Assembly: GCF_002027705.1 (NCBI RefSeq)
Contig: NZ_MBTG01000044.1
Location: 1 to 39,957, forward strand
Direction: 5' to 3'
Origin: Paenibacillus ferrarius
GTDB taxonomy: Bacteria > Bacillota > Bacilli > Paenibacillales > NBRC-103111
Length of the DNA: 39,957 nt
Made by a program: the position numbers and the translations under genes. This document shows, one piece after another, positions 16,740-25,786 of this stretch (position 1 is the first letter of the stretch; each line of letters opens with the position of its first letter). The notes under the pieces were generated by a model that saw nothing but the letters and a program-made list of their open reading frames with translations, searched no databases and was not told the origin of the DNA.

Positions 16740-17225
16740 ATGATCATCAGTAATTTGGAGCATTTTCAAGAGGAGCGCCATTTATGGCCTTCTGCGGTAC
16801 AAAGAGGAATCGACTATATTGTAAATCGCAACCTAGGGGAAGCGGAACTGGGCCGATACGATCTCGAAGGAGACAACGGGGTATTGATGTATGCCAATGT
16901 GCAGGAATCGGTGACTCGTCCATTCGAAGAGCAAGTGCCGGAATCCCATGCTGTGTATACGGACATTCAGTTCCTTGTGAGCGGGGAGGAGAAAATTTGT
17001 TTCTACAAGCTTCATGCCGGTGCCAAAGTGCTGGATGACAAGTTTGCAACGCATGACATTGCATTCTATGAGTCAGATCCTGCTGAACAGGAAACGGCAA
17101 TTCTGCTGAAACCCGGCATGTTCGCAGTTTGTTTTCCTTCAGATATTCATAGACCCAATTGCGCAATTCATGAGGGACAAACGATCAAGAAAATCGTCGT
17201 TAAAGTACATAAAGATTTACTATAG
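16740..17225 (+). CDS. YhcH/YjgK/YiaL family protein
   Basis: This 161-residue cupin-like protein of the YhcH/YjgK/YiaL (DUF386) family has the family's YTDIQFLVSGEEKI segment, a histidine near the HAVYTD motif and the C-terminal FPSDIHRPNCA metal-site segment. Relatives act on sugars as anomerases or sit beside sialic acid and beta-galactoside genes. The ATG at 16740 has AAAGGAG upstream. It stands alone between a terminator and a repeat element, so the pathway is not shown by context. Confidence 0.88.
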   Translation: MIISNLEHFQEERHLWPSAVQRGIDYIVNRNLGEAELGRYDLEGDNGVLMYANVQESVTRPFEEQVPESHAVYTDIQFLVSGEEKICFYKLHAGAKVLDDKFATHDIAFYESDPAEQETAILLKPGMFAVCFPSDIHRPNCAIHEGQTIKKIVVKVHKDLL

Positions 17226-17294
17226 TGGCTATTCAGCTTTAAAAGGCGGATTTTGCACTATAAACATACACTCTGCGTCATTTTGCAATTCAAA

Positions 17295-17471
17295 GGGAAC
17301 TATGGTCCGCTAATATGCTGAAAACTACCAAATCACAGTCCAAAGGGAACTACGATCCTCTATTTCACTATTTTGTGCTCGGAATCAGTGTTTTTCGCTT
17401 CAATAGCGGACCTCAGTTCCGTTACATGCTACTTTTGCCCCGATTCCCCTCAATTAGCGGATCGTAGTTCC
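17295..17471. repeat. quasi-palindromic dispersed repeat, copy 2 (177 bp)
   Basis: This has the same architecture as 7965-8142. Forward motifs start at 17295 and 17345 (50 bp apart) and reversed motifs end at 17420 and 17471 (51 bp apart). Each keeps GGAACT...CGCTA(A/T)T, while the loops between have diverged. The matching spacing argues for one family, not chance. Confidence 0.8.
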
Positions 17472-17510
17472 TTTTCGTCTATAGGACAACCAATCTAACC
17501 CATAAGACCC

Positions 17511-17538
17511 AAAAAACCGTCAGGAGTGATTACCATCC
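17511..17538. terminator. possible bidirectional terminator
   Basis: CGTCAGGA and TCCTAACG arms (one mismatch) are flanked by AAAAAA on the left and TTTTTTT on the right. No gene ends close by, so it may belong to the repeat region. The rest of 17539-17852 holds no gene; near the end is the strong ribosome binding site of the GH87 gene. Confidence 0.5.
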
Positions 17539-17852
17539 TAACGTTTTTTTCATTTAGGCAGAAGCGATGCCATAAGGATAGCAGCTTCTGGAAAATCATA
17601 TTATTTGACCAGTTAATCGTAATATATGTCATCGTCAAAGGTGTGGACACTCCGTATAATTTGCAATAGGAACCATTCAAATTTAGCAATAAAATCCAAA
17701 TTTTAGGGAGGGGGTGTGACTTCATTAGGTACGGTGTGCAGGCATATGAAAGCGTGTACTTTAGGAAGGGAGGGTTTTAACTAAAGCAGGGTTGTTGCAA
17801 TTCGCATGTATCCGATGTATTCACAACACACATCAACTTGGAGGTGCAAGGC

Positions 17853-20800
17853 ATGTCTATCCGTAGAGCTTTTTGGAAAAATAAATCGTTCCTTATATGT
17901 ACGCTTATTGCGGTAATCATTCTCACGCAGTTTATTGCTTCGGGCCATTCCTCAGCCGCTACGAATCTGGCTGCAGGCAAGGGAACTGCGGCAAGCGGCT
18001 ATAATCAAAATTATGTTGCCAGAAATGTGACGGACGGCGATCAAGGGACTTATTGGGAGAGCAGCAATAATGCCTTTCCACAGTGGATTCGCGTTGATTT
18101 GGCAACTGTCAGTACAGTCAACCAGCTCGTCTTGAAGCTTCCTACCTCTAATTGGGGAACACGTACTCAAACTCTTTCTGTATTGGGCAGCACGGATGAT
18201 GTGAACTACACGACAATTCAAGCTTCCCAAACGTATACTTTTGATGCCAACAGCGCTAATACCGTTACAATCAATTTAACAAGTTCCAATATTCGTTATA
18301 TTAAACTAAACTTCACTGCCAACTCAGCTTGGCCAGCGGCACAATTGTCAGAGCTTGAGGTATATGGTACTACAGGCTCCACACCAACGCCAACGGCTAC
18401 ACCAACAGCCACACCAACGGCTACTCCGACGGCAACGCCAACAGCCACACCAACAGCCACTCCGACCCCAACACCAACGCCTTCACCTGGCACAGGTACG
18501 AATTTGGCTATCGGTAAAACGATTACCGGCTCGTCCTCGATTTTTACGTTCGTGCCCACGAATGCCAATGACGGCAGTGTGACAACGTACTGGGAAGGCA
18601 ATGCCAACAGCTATCCGAATACATTATCGGTAAGCTTGGGGGCGAATGCCAACATTACTTCGATTGTATTGAAGCTGAACCCTGACGCAGCATGGGCGAC
18701 GCGCACGCAAACCATTCAGGTTCTCGGTCATGATCAGTATTCGACGAGTTTTACGAACTTGGTCGCCGCCGCAGTTTACACATTCAACCCGGCAACCGGC
18801 AATACGGTGACGATTCCTGTCACGGCTACAGTCAGTGATGTGCAGTTGAAAATCACGACCAATTCCGGCTCAACAGGTGGGCAGGTTGCTGAATTTCAAG
18901 TCATTGGAACGCCAGCTCCTAATCCTGACTTAAGCATCACGAGCATGACTTGGACACCAGGTTCCCCGATTGAAACGGATGCGATTACCCTGACTTCTAC
19001 GGTCAAAAATATCGGATCAGCGGCATCGGGCGCGACAACCGTTAATTTCTACTTAGGCACGACAGCGGTCGGATCAGCTCCGGTCGGCGCATTAGCCGCG
19101 GGTGCATCTGCGAATGTCTCCGTGAACATCGGCGCCAAGGATGCCGGGACGTACACGGTAACATCCAAAGTGGATGAAGCTAATGTCGTGATCGAACAGA
19201 ATGAAGCGAACAACAGCTTCACGAGTGCTGTACCTTTGACGGTCAATCAGGTATCCAGCTCTGATTTGGTCGCGTCTGCGATCAGCTGGTCGCCTGGCAA
19301 TCCAGCAGCAGGCAACACGGTCAGCTTCTCCGCAGCGATCAAAAACCAAGGGATCGCAGCCTCCGCAAGTGGAGCCCATACCGTAACGTTAACGCTTAAG
19401 GATGCAACGACGAACGCAGTTGTCAAAACAGCAACAGGCACATACACGGGCGTAATTGCTAGTGGTGCAACGACTAGTACCATCAATCTCGGAACATGGA
19501 CAGCGGTGAATGGAAAATACAATCTCCAAGTTCAAGTTGCTGTTGACGGCAACGAACTGCCGGTGAAACAAGCCAATAACACAACGACACAATCCTTCTT
19601 CGTAGGACGCGGAGCGAATATGCCTTACGACATGTATGAAGCGGAGGATGGCGTCATTGGCGGCGGTGCGGCCATTGTTGGTCCGAACCGTACGATCGGC
19701 GACTTGGCCGGCGAAGCTTCAGGCCGTAAAGCGGTAACCTTGAACACAACCGGCAGCTATGTGCAATTCACGACCAAAGCGGACACCAATACGCTCGTGA
19801 CACGCTTCTCTATTCCGGATGCACCTGGCGGCGACGGCCAATCGAATACATTGAACATTTATGTGAACGGTGTTTTCACCAAAGCAATCAACCTGACCTC
19901 CAAGTATGCTTGGTTGTATGGCTCCGAAACATCGCCTGGCAATTCCCCTGGCAGCGGGTCACCAAGACATATTTATGATGAAGCCAACATCATGTTCGAT
20001 ACAACCATTCCTGCTGGCAGCACAATTAAGCTGCAAAAGGATGCAGCGAATACGACGAATTATGCGATCGACTTTATTAATCTGGAGCAGGTAGCACCTA
20101 TCGCTAATCCGGATCCGGCGAAGTATGTTATTCCTGCGGGCTTTACCCATCAAGACGTTCAAAATGCCTTGAACCAAGTTCGTATGGACACAACCGGTAA
20201 TTTGGTAGGAGTTTATTTGCCAGCCGGAAACTATGAGACATCGAATAAGTTCCAAGTATATGGCAAATCAATCAAGGTCATTGGGGCAGGTCCATGGTAT
20301 ACGCGCTTCGTTGCACCACAAGGCCAATCGAATACTGATATTGGTTTCTCCGTAACTTCTACGGCTAATGGATCTACATTTGCCAACTTTGCTTACTTCG
20401 GAAACTATACATCGCGTATTGACGGTCCAGGCAAAGTGTTTGATTTGTCGAATGTCTCGAACATGACGATCGATAATATTTGGGTAGAGCATCAAGTGTG
20501 CTTCTACTGGGGTGCCAATACCGACTATATGACGATCAAAAATTCGCGGATTCGCGATACGTTCGCAGATGGTATCAACATGACGAATGGCAGTACGAAT
20601 AATCTCGTTACGAATATTGAAGCTCGTTCTACTGGCGATGACAGCTTTGCTTTATTCTCTGCCATTGATGCTGGGGGAGCTGACGAGAAGGATAACATTT
20701 TTGAAAATCTGACTTCTCTTCTTACTTGGCGCGCGGCTGGCCTTGCCGTCTATGGCGGGTATGGCAACACGTTCAGAAATATTTATATTGCCGATACGCT

Positions 20801-21290
20801 ATGCTATTCAGGCATCACAATTAGCTCCTTGGATTTCGGATATCCAATGAACGGATTTGGCGCATCCCCGACCACGAATCTGCAGAACATTTCTATTGTG
20901 CGTGCAGGCGGTCATTTCTGGGGCTCCCAAACGTTCCCGGCTATCTGGGTTTTCTCAGCCTCCAAGGTATTTCAAGGAATTCGCGTAAGTGACGTGGATA
21001 TTATTGACCCTACGTACCACGGCATTATGTTCCAAACGAATTACAGTGGAAGCACAGCGCAAAATCCGGTTACAGATACGATCTTCACGAATGTTTCAAT
21101 CTCGGGCGCTCAAAAGAGCGGCGATGCTTTTGATGCCAAATCGGGAGTCGCGATCTGGGCTAACGATATGCCGGAAGCGGGTCAAGGGCCAGCGGTTGGC
21201 ACAGCGGTTTTCAATCATTTGACGTTAAGCAACAATGTGACAAATATCAAAAATACGACTTCAACGTTTACAATCACCGTTAATCCGTAA
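17853..21290 (+). CDS. secreted GH87-like alpha-glucanase with discoidin and CARDB modules
   Basis: This is a 1145-residue exported enzyme. A signal peptide (1-35, cut near HSSA-A) is followed by a discoidin/CBM32-like domain (37-171), a Thr-Pro repeat linker (176-212), a second discoidin-like domain (215-351), two CARDB domains (from 356 and 468), a CBM6-like module (from 590) and a right-handed beta-helix catalytic domain (about 760-1145). The aspartates D906 in FADGIN and D929/D930 in STGDDSFA fit the GH87 alpha-1,3-glucanase / mycodextranase active site. ATG at 17853 has GGAGGTG 6 nt upstream. It would degrade alpha-1,3-containing glucans of fungal walls or biofilms. It is free of an SLH anchor, so released. 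Confidence 0.82.
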   Translation: MSIRRAFWKNKSFLICTLIAVIILTQFIASGHSSAATNLAAGKGTAASGYNQNYVARNVTDGDQGTYWESSNNAFPQWIRVDLATVSTVNQLVLKLPTSNWGTRTQTLSVLGSTDDVNYTTIQASQTYTFDANSANTVTINLTSSNIRYIKLNFTANSAWPAAQLSELEVYGTTGSTPTPTATPTATPTATPTATPTATPTATPTPTPTPSPGTGTNLAIGKTITGSSSIFTFVPTNANDGSVTTYWEGNANSYPNTLSVSLGANANITSIVLKLNPDAAWATRTQTIQVLGHDQYSTSFTNLVAAAVYTFNPATGNTVTIPVTATVSDVQLKITTNSGSTGGQVAEFQVIGTPAPNPDLSITSMTWTPGSPIETDAITLTSTVKNIGSAASGATTVNFYLGTTAVGSAPVGALAAGASANVSVNIGAKDAGTYTVTSKVDEANVVIEQNEANNSFTSAVPLTVNQVSSSDLVASAISWSPGNPAAGNTVSFSAAIKNQGIAASASGAHTVTLTLKDATTNAVVKTATGTYTGVIASGATTSTINLGTWTAVNGKYNLQVQVAVDGNELPVKQANNTTTQSFFVGRGANMPYDMYEAEDGVIGGGAAIVGPNRTIGDLAGEASGRKAVTLNTTGSYVQFTTKADTNTLVTRFSIPDAPGGDGQSNTLNIYVNGVFTKAINLTSKYAWLYGSETSPGNSPGSGSPRHIYDEANIMFDTTIPAGSTIKLQKDAANTTNYAIDFINLEQVAPIANPDPAKYVIPAGFTHQDVQNALNQVRMDTTGNLVGVYLPAGNYETSNKFQVYGKSIKVIGAGPWYTRFVAPQGQSNTDIGFSVTSTANGSTFANFAYFGNYTSRIDGPGKVFDLSNVSNMTIDNIWVEHQVCFYWGANTDYMTIKNSRIRDTFADGINMTNGSTNNLVTNIEARSTGDDSFALFSAIDAGGADEKDNIFENLTSLLTWRAAGLAVYGGYGNTFRNIYIADTLCYSGITISSLDFGYPMNGFGASPTTNLQNISIVRAGGHFWGSQTFPAIWVFSASKVFQGIRVSDVDIIDPTYHGIMFQTNYSGSTAQNPVTDTIFTNVSISGAQKSGDAFDAKSGVAIWANDMPEAGQGPAVGTAVFNHLTLSNNVTNIKNTTSTFTITVNP
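18379..18489 (+). repeat. Thr-Pro linker microrepeat
   Basis: A run of units like CCAACRGCYACA encodes alternating TPTA and TPTP between the two discoidin-like domains. Such repeats vary in number between strains. Confidence 0.85.
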
Positions 21291-21302
21291 GGTCTAATCA
21301 CA

Positions 21303-21345
21303 AGGCCGCTTATCCTGCCGAAAAGGCGGGGTGGGCGGCTTTTTA
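21303..21345 (+). terminator. terminator of the GH87 gene
   Basis: AGGCCGC...GCGGCT outer stem with inner CCTGCC-GAAAA-GGCGGG is followed by TTTTT. Confidence 0.9.
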
Positions 21346-21374
21346 CCTTGTGTGTGGGTTTGTCCGTTTTTACG

Positions 21375-21416
21375 AAAAAAACAGTCTGGGAGCCCATTGC
21401 TAGGCTCGGCAGACTG
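21375..21416 (-). terminator. terminator of the MATE gene
   Basis: On the minus strand CAGTCTG...CAGACTG with an inner GAGCC/GGCTC stem is followed by seven T. Confidence 0.92.
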
Positions 21417-21432
21417 CTTTTGGATGGATTCT

Positions 21433-22824
21433 TTAAGCTTTGGTTGGCATCATTCGCGCTTTGCGCCAGTTGCCGAACTGATAGTACAGTACATTCAGAA
21501 TAACCGCTACTGTGAAGCTGATCGGGAAGCTCCACCAAATCACATCGAACCCATAGGAGTGAGCCAAGACGGTAGCTAGTGGGATACGTACGATCAACAA
21601 TGCGATGAAAGATACGATAAGCGGGAATATGACGGCTCCTGCGGATCGAACTACACCTGCGACGACATTGAAGATGCCAAAGATGACAAATGACCATAAG
21701 GTAATATTGTTAATATGGACGCCAATATCAATCGCTTTGCCTTCCGTTGGCAGGAAGAGCCCGACGACCTGACGGTTGAACAGATGTAGGATGACAACGA
21801 TAATCCCCGTCATGATGATGTTCATGGCTACGCCTGACCATGTAATGCGGGTCACTCGATCCCATTTTCCGGCGCCAATGTTTTGGGCGGCCATCGAGGT
21901 AACGGCTCCGCCGATCGCCATTGCGGGCATCTGCACATAGCTCGATATTTGCGTCGCTACGCCGAATGCGGCTGTCGATTCGGAACCAAAGGAGTTGACC
22001 AAATGGATAAGAATCAAATTGCTTAGTGAAACAACAACCATATTTAATCCCATAGGCAGCCCTTTTTGAAACAGCGCGCGAATAATCGTGAAGTTCAGGC
22101 GAAGCAGGTGGGTATCCGATTTGGTGATCCGCAGAAAATATTTCTTTTGATACAGATACACAAGCAGCAGTACAAAGCTGATCAACTGCGCGATAAACGT
22201 AGCAACAGCCGAGCCGGCAATGCCCATTTTCGGAAAAGGTCCCATACCTTGAATGAGCAGCGGATTGAGGACAACGTCCAAAATAGCCGATAGCAGCAAG
22301 AAATAAAACGGTGTCTTGGCATCCCCAGAGCCGCGTAAAATGGCCATAATCAGGTTAAAGCCAAACATAAAAGGAACACCAGCAAAAATAATGCGCGTAT
22401 ACGTTACCGCGAGATCCTTCACATCCGCTGGAGTGTTCATCCAATCGAGAATGGTGGAAGAGAAAAGCAGTCCCAATAAAGCGACAATTAAGGAAAGAGT
22501 GAAAAAAAAGACGGCGCTAGTTCCGACGACTTTCTTGGCATCATCAACTCTTTTGGCCCCGAGATTCTGACCAATCATAATAACCGCGGCCATAGCAAAT
22601 CCGAATATCGCACTGATCAGGAAAAACATAATCAGATTGGCATTGGACGTAGCGGCAAGTCCTTTTTCTCCCAGATACTTGCCTATCCATATAGCATTGA
22701 TAGATCCATTCAGCGTCTGCAGCACGTTTCCAAATAGAATAGGCAATGAAAATAAAAATAATGTCTTCGCGATAGGACCTTCCGTTAAAGAAGGCCGTAC
22801 CTTCTGCGTTGCGGCTTCACTCAT
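21433..22824 (-). CDS. MATE family efflux transporter
   Basis: This 463-residue membrane protein has about 12 hydrophobic segments in two homologous halves, the length and pattern of multidrug and toxin extrusion proteins. Typical segments are LFSLPILFGNVLQTLNGSI in TM1, MIGQNLGAKR after TM3 and MAAQNIGAGKWDRV at the matching place of the second half. It probably exports drugs or metabolites using a sodium or proton gradient. It has its own promoter with a strong inverted repeat and its own terminator, so it is monocistronic. Confidence 0.93.
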   Translation of the reverse strand: MSEAATQKVRPSLTEGPIAKTLFLFSLPILFGNVLQTLNGSINAIWIGKYLGEKGLAATSNANLIMFFLISAIFGFAMAAVIMIGQNLGAKRVDDAKKVVGTSAVFFFTLSLIVALLGLLFSSTILDWMNTPADVKDLAVTYTRIIFAGVPFMFGFNLIMAILRGSGDAKTPFYFLLLSAILDVVLNPLLIQGMGPFPKMGIAGSAVATFIAQLISFVLLLVYLYQKKYFLRITKSDTHLLRLNFTIIRALFQKGLPMGLNMVVVSLSNLILIHLVNSFGSESTAAFGVATQISSYVQMPAMAIGGAVTSMAAQNIGAGKWDRVTRITWSGVAMNIIMTGIIVVILHLFNRQVVGLFLPTEGKAIDIGVHINNITLWSFVIFGIFNVVAGVVRSAGAVIFPLIVSFIALLIVRIPLATVLAHSYGFDVIWWSFPISFTVAVILNVLYYQFGNWRKARMMPTKA

Positions 22825-22844
22825 GTCGATCTCCTTATCCTAAC

Positions 22845-22873
22845 TAACGAAATAACAGCCTTTCGTTATTATA
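22845..22873 (-). promoter_or_regulatory. -10 box and operator-like inverted repeat of the MATE gene
   Basis: On the minus strand TATAAT (22868-22873) overlaps by one base the repeat TAACGAAA-N8-TTTCGTTA (22845-22868), just downstream. The -35 is poor. The repeat could bind a repressor or form a leader hairpin. Confidence 0.55.
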
Positions 22874-22906
22874 CCAGTTTCCTTCGACATGCTGAAACTT
22901 TCTTCA

Positions 22907-23188
22907 TTAACGAAGACGACGATCCAGCAGAAATGGACCAAAAGGGATAAAGGCGGCAATGAATGCAACAAACACGCGCCCAATGGACCAGCGATGAAGC
23001 AGTGTGACCCAAGCGAGCGATAAGAGGTAAAGGACGAATAGAGCGCCGTGCGCCATGCCTACATATAGGACAGCTTTCGGCATATCGAAGAAGTATTTTA
23101 ACGGCATCGCGATGAGCAGTAAAATAAGAAAGGATGATCCTTCCGCCCAGCCGATATAACGCAAAGCATTTAAAGACTTTTTAAGCAT
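22907..23188 (-). CDS. DUF3817 membrane protein
   Basis: This 93-residue protein has three hydrophobic segments and the family features RYIGWAEGSSFLILLLIAMP at the N-terminus and KAVLYVGMAHGALFVLYL in the middle. The start was set at 23188 because AAGGAG lies upstream on the minus strand and the conserved part begins there; the longer frame would add 30 non-family residues. The function of the family is unknown. It is divergent from the small hypothetical gene at 23369. Confidence 0.88.
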   Translation of the reverse strand: MLKKSLNALRYIGWAEGSSFLILLLIAMPLKYFFDMPKAVLYVGMAHGALFVLYLLSLAWVTLLHRWSIGRVFVAFIAAFIPFGPFLLDRRLR

Positions 23189-23278
23189 AGTAAGCAACTC
23201 CTTAAATAAAGTAAATGCAATTAAAGTGTAGGAGAGAAATATGTATGGAGTATGAACAACGTATTTCAATTGTTTCAA

Positions 23279-23308
23279 TTGGACACAAACTATCTTTTTT
23301 AGTACGAT
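23279..23308 (+). promoter_or_regulatory. possible promoter of the 126-residue hypothetical
   Basis: TTGGAC (23279-23284) and TACGAT (23303-23308) are separated by 18 bp, about 60 bp before the start codon. Confidence 0.4.
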
Positions 23309-23368
23309 AGAACTAGTAAGCTTTCAATCTACTAAATAGGTAGCTTCATACAGATGGGAGGGACTCGT

Positions 23369-23749
23369 ATGCTTCGTCTAGGTGAGAAAATCATCGTGAT
23401 TGCCGATAGTTTAGAACAAAATCTGCCGATTGGCGGATATGGATATATTATTGCTTATGATCGAAATAACGATAACATCTTCGATTACGTCGTTCGTGTT
23501 CCTAGGGATAATAAACACTATTACGTGCCAGCTTCGGACATAGAACTGGAAGAAGTTCTTCTTCATCAGGAAGCAGACCAAATCGAGCGAGAAGCGCTGA
23601 TTGATTTCGCATTGGCTACGAGGAATGAAGAGCTGTTTCGCAGAGTTATGAATGGCGGTTCCAGCGAGGAAGCGGATATCGAACGGGACAAAGAAGTTCA
23701 ATCCACAGAAGATTTCATCAAACAAATCGGCCTGAAGGCCTGGATTTAA
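23369..23749 (+). CDS. conserved-looking hypothetical protein
   Basis: This 126-residue protein has no signal peptide or membrane segment. The first 60 residues look beta-rich (KIIVIADSL, GYGYIIAYDRN, FDYVVRVP, HYYVPASDIELEE), like a small SH3-type barrel. The rest is acidic and helical, ending IKQIGLKAWI. GGGAGG sits before the ATG at 23369, which is why the upstream in-frame ATG at 23354 was not used. Strong ribosome binding site, promoter and terminator argue it is a real gene. I do not recognise the family. Confidence 0.75.
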   Translation: MLRLGEKIIVIADSLEQNLPIGGYGYIIAYDRNNDNIFDYVVRVPRDNKHYYVPASDIELEEVLLHQEADQIEREALIDFALATRNEELFRRVMNGGSSEEADIERDKEVQSTEDFIKQIGLKAWI

Positions 23750-23817
23750 TTGGGGAATTGGACAAAGGAGCTGTCCAAAACTTACATGGCCTGATGGCCG
23801 CCACCCAAATGTACTAG

Positions 23818-23873
23818 GCCTGTGAGCCTGTTTGTTCCATATTGGAACGGCAGGTCACAGGCCGATACTTTTT
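23818..23873. terminator. strong convergent terminator
   Basis: GGCCTGTGA (23818-23826) pairs perfectly with TCACAGGCC (23855-23863), with inner CCTG/CAGG and GTTCC/GGAAC stems, followed by CTTTTTG. It separates the hypothetical gene from the P450 gene. Confidence 0.85.
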
Positions 23874-23879
23874 GTGGTC

Positions 23880-25025
23880 TTATTCATCGCCTAACATAAT
23901 CGGCAATTGTTTGACGCCAAACATAATCCAGCTGTCTATCCGCTCCAAAGGCTGCGAGTGGTCGAGATGGAAATCAGGAAACCGTTTAAGCAGCGTCTGC
24001 ATGGCAATTTTACTTTCCAAACGTGCTAATTGCGCTCCCAAACAGTAGTGAATGCCGTGACCAAAGGCGAGATGGGGATTCGGATTCCGGTGGATATTGA
24101 AGATTTCCGGATGCTCGAAGATGTCTTCATCATGGTTGGCCGAGCCAATCCAGATGTTGACCATTTGTCCAGGAGTCAGTATCTCCCCTCGCAGAACCGT
24201 TGTCTTCGTTACCGTTCTTATCATCGTTTGAACAGGTGAACAGTAGCGAAGAACCTCCTCAAGCGCTTGCGGGAGCAAGCTGTTATCCGCTATGAGTTGT
24301 GCCTTTGCATCTGCATGGCCATCGAAGAGAAGCATAGCTGAAGAAATCAAATTGGTTGTGGTTTCATTTCCCGCTACAAGCAGCAGGATGCAGAAACCGA
24401 TCACTTCCACATCGCTTAATTGTACTCCTTCTCCGTTCGCGCGCACAAGATTGCTAATCAAATCCTCCTGAGGCTCCGCCCGCCGCCTATTGGCAATTTC
24501 GCTGAAATAGACACTCATCTCTTGCTGACATTGATAATACCCATCGGTGTCGTTCCCAACCAGCGCATCCGACCATGCTTTGAAACGCTCACGATCTTCC
24601 GGTGGAATGCCCAGCATTTCGGCAATTACGGTAATTGGCAGAGGGCTCGCATAATCATGCAGACCATCGACCTTGGCGTTCATTTCCATCTGGTCGCATA
24701 ACGCTTCCGCTATCGCCTCAATCTTAGCTGTCAGTCCTTGGATAATTCGAGGGGTGAAAGCTTGAGAAACAAGCATCCGCAACTGCCGATGTTTGGGCGG
24801 ATCCTGTCTCAGAATACTCGACTCAATGGGATCATTCACGGATTCTACCCCTTGCGAAGAAAACAGGTCGTGACGAGTGAAAATCGTTTTGACATCTTCG
24901 TATTTAAAAACATTCCATGCTGTTTTCTGTTTATTTAACGACACCGGAGAGGAATTGCGCATTTCATTAAAATAAGACAATGGAATCAGTTCGTTTGAGA
25001 CGGAAGCTGAATTTTCCCAATTCAT
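23880..25025 (-). CDS. cytochrome P450
   Basis: This 381-residue soluble bacterial P450 has an I-helix oxygen-binding segment LLVAGNETTTNLI near residue 220, an ExxR motif in EEVLR and the heme loop FGHGIHYCLGAQLARLE, with C328 as the axial ligand. It is at the short end for class I bacterial P450s (CYP107-like length) but all core motifs are present. No ferredoxin or reductase gene is nearby, so electrons must come from elsewhere. The TetR gene lies 73 bp upstream on the same strand, with its operator in the gap, so a small molecule probably induces this enzyme. Substrate unknown. Confidence 0.94.
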   Translation of the reverse strand: MNWENSASVSNELIPLSYFNEMRNSSPVSLNKQKTAWNVFKYEDVKTIFTRHDLFSSQGVESVNDPIESSILRQDPPKHRQLRMLVSQAFTPRIIQGLTAKIEAIAEALCDQMEMNAKVDGLHDYASPLPITVIAEMLGIPPEDRERFKAWSDALVGNDTDGYYQCQQEMSVYFSEIANRRRAEPQEDLISNLVRANGEGVQLSDVEVIGFCILLLVAGNETTTNLISSAMLLFDGHADAKAQLIADNSLLPQALEEVLRYCSPVQTMIRTVTKTTVLRGEILTPGQMVNIWIGSANHDEDIFEHPEIFNIHRNPNPHLAFGHGIHYCLGAQLARLESKIAMQTLLKRFPDFHLDHSQPLERIDSWIMFGVKQLPIMLGDE

Positions 25026-25060
25026 TCACATCACCATGCTCTCATTTGATTTTCGCTTTA

Positions 25061-25074
25061 ACTGACTGGTCAGT
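25061..25074 (-). promoter_or_regulatory. TetR operator upstream of P450
   Basis: ACTGACTGGTCAGT is nearly the same as the site at 25707-25720, and the match extends on both sides (TAACTGACTRGTCAGTACAA). On the minus strand it sits just inside a -35-like TTGTAC. Confidence 0.75.
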
Positions 25075-25098
25075 ACAATGAAGTTAAAAAAAGGTGAA

Positions 25099-25677
25099 TT
25101 ACTCACCTGCAGTCATAAACAACCCCGATGTAATGATTGTGTAGAAGAATCGTTCCATATGATCACGAGACAATTCATGCGTATTGCTCATAAAATAATT
25201 AGCTGCGCTGTCGAGCATCCCGACAATGCCTGCTGCGGCTAACTGGCAGTTAACATCGCGCAGCACGCCCTCTTGCTTGCCTTCTTCCAAAACCTCAGCA
25301 AGAAAATGAATGTAGTCAATTCTCAGCTTTTTCAATTCTTCCAGCACTTCCTGGTCGATCCCATTGGATAATTCATTAAAAACAATATGAGCTAAGCCGC
25401 TGGACTCCAAAAAGAGATCGAGATTGTGCCTGACAATTCTTCGAATTTGTTCTTCGAGGGTGAGATCAGCCTGAAGATCGGCGCGGATTTTATCGATAAC
25501 CTCCTGGAAACCTTGGACAACAAGTGTTTTAAACAACTGGGCTTTACCCGGAAAGTGATAGTAGAGAGTTCCTTTGGCCACATTGGCTCTCAGGGCGATT
25601 TCGTCCATGCTTGCCCGATGGTAACCGTTTTCTGAAAATACGTCAACCGCAGCATGGATAATTTTCACTTTACTCAA
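25099..25677 (-). CDS. TetR-family transcriptional regulator
   Basis: This 192-residue regulator has an N-terminal HTH (MDEIALRANVAKGTLYYHF at about residues 23-41) and an all-helical C-terminal ligand domain. The start is taken as TTG at 25677 because AAGGAG lies 8 nt upstream and this gives the usual short TetR N-terminus. The longer frame to 25833 would run through the operator and add a hydrophobic 52-residue leader. The perfect palindrome just upstream and its copy before P450 indicate that it represses itself and the P450 gene until a ligand, likely the P450 substrate or a fatty compound, binds. Confidence 0.92.
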   Translation of the reverse strand: MSKVKIIHAAVDVFSENGYHRASMDEIALRANVAKGTLYYHFPGKAQLFKTLVVQGFQEVIDKIRADLQADLTLEEQIRRIVRHNLDLFLESSGLAHIVFNELSNGIDQEVLEELKKLRIDYIHFLAEVLEEGKQEGVLRDVNCQLAAAGIVGMLDSAANYFMSNTHELSRDHMERFFYTIITSGLFMTAGE

Positions 25678-25706
25678 TGAAGATTCTCCTTTCGTAGCGA
25701 TATATA

Positions 25707-25720
25707 ACTGACTAGTCAGT
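25707..25720 (-). promoter_or_regulatory. TetR operator in its own promoter
   Basis: ACTGACTAGTCAGT is a perfect 14-bp palindrome lying between a -35-like TTGTAC and a -10-like TATATA on the minus strand, directly upstream of the tetR ribosome binding site. Confidence 0.8.
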
Positions 25721-25786
25721 ACAAATGTATTGTAACATATTGGTAAAAGGAGAGTCAATACAGGTGATAGAAGGTTTGGCAGCATG

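Noticed and set aside
17495..17725. A 76-codon minus-strand frame upstream of the GH87 gene
   Set aside because: No ribosome binding site, odd composition, and it runs across a terminator-like hairpin.
17749..17762. CcpA cre site upstream of the GH87 gene (TGAAAGCGTGTACT)
   Set aside because: It has mismatches at two constrained positions and no second supporting site.
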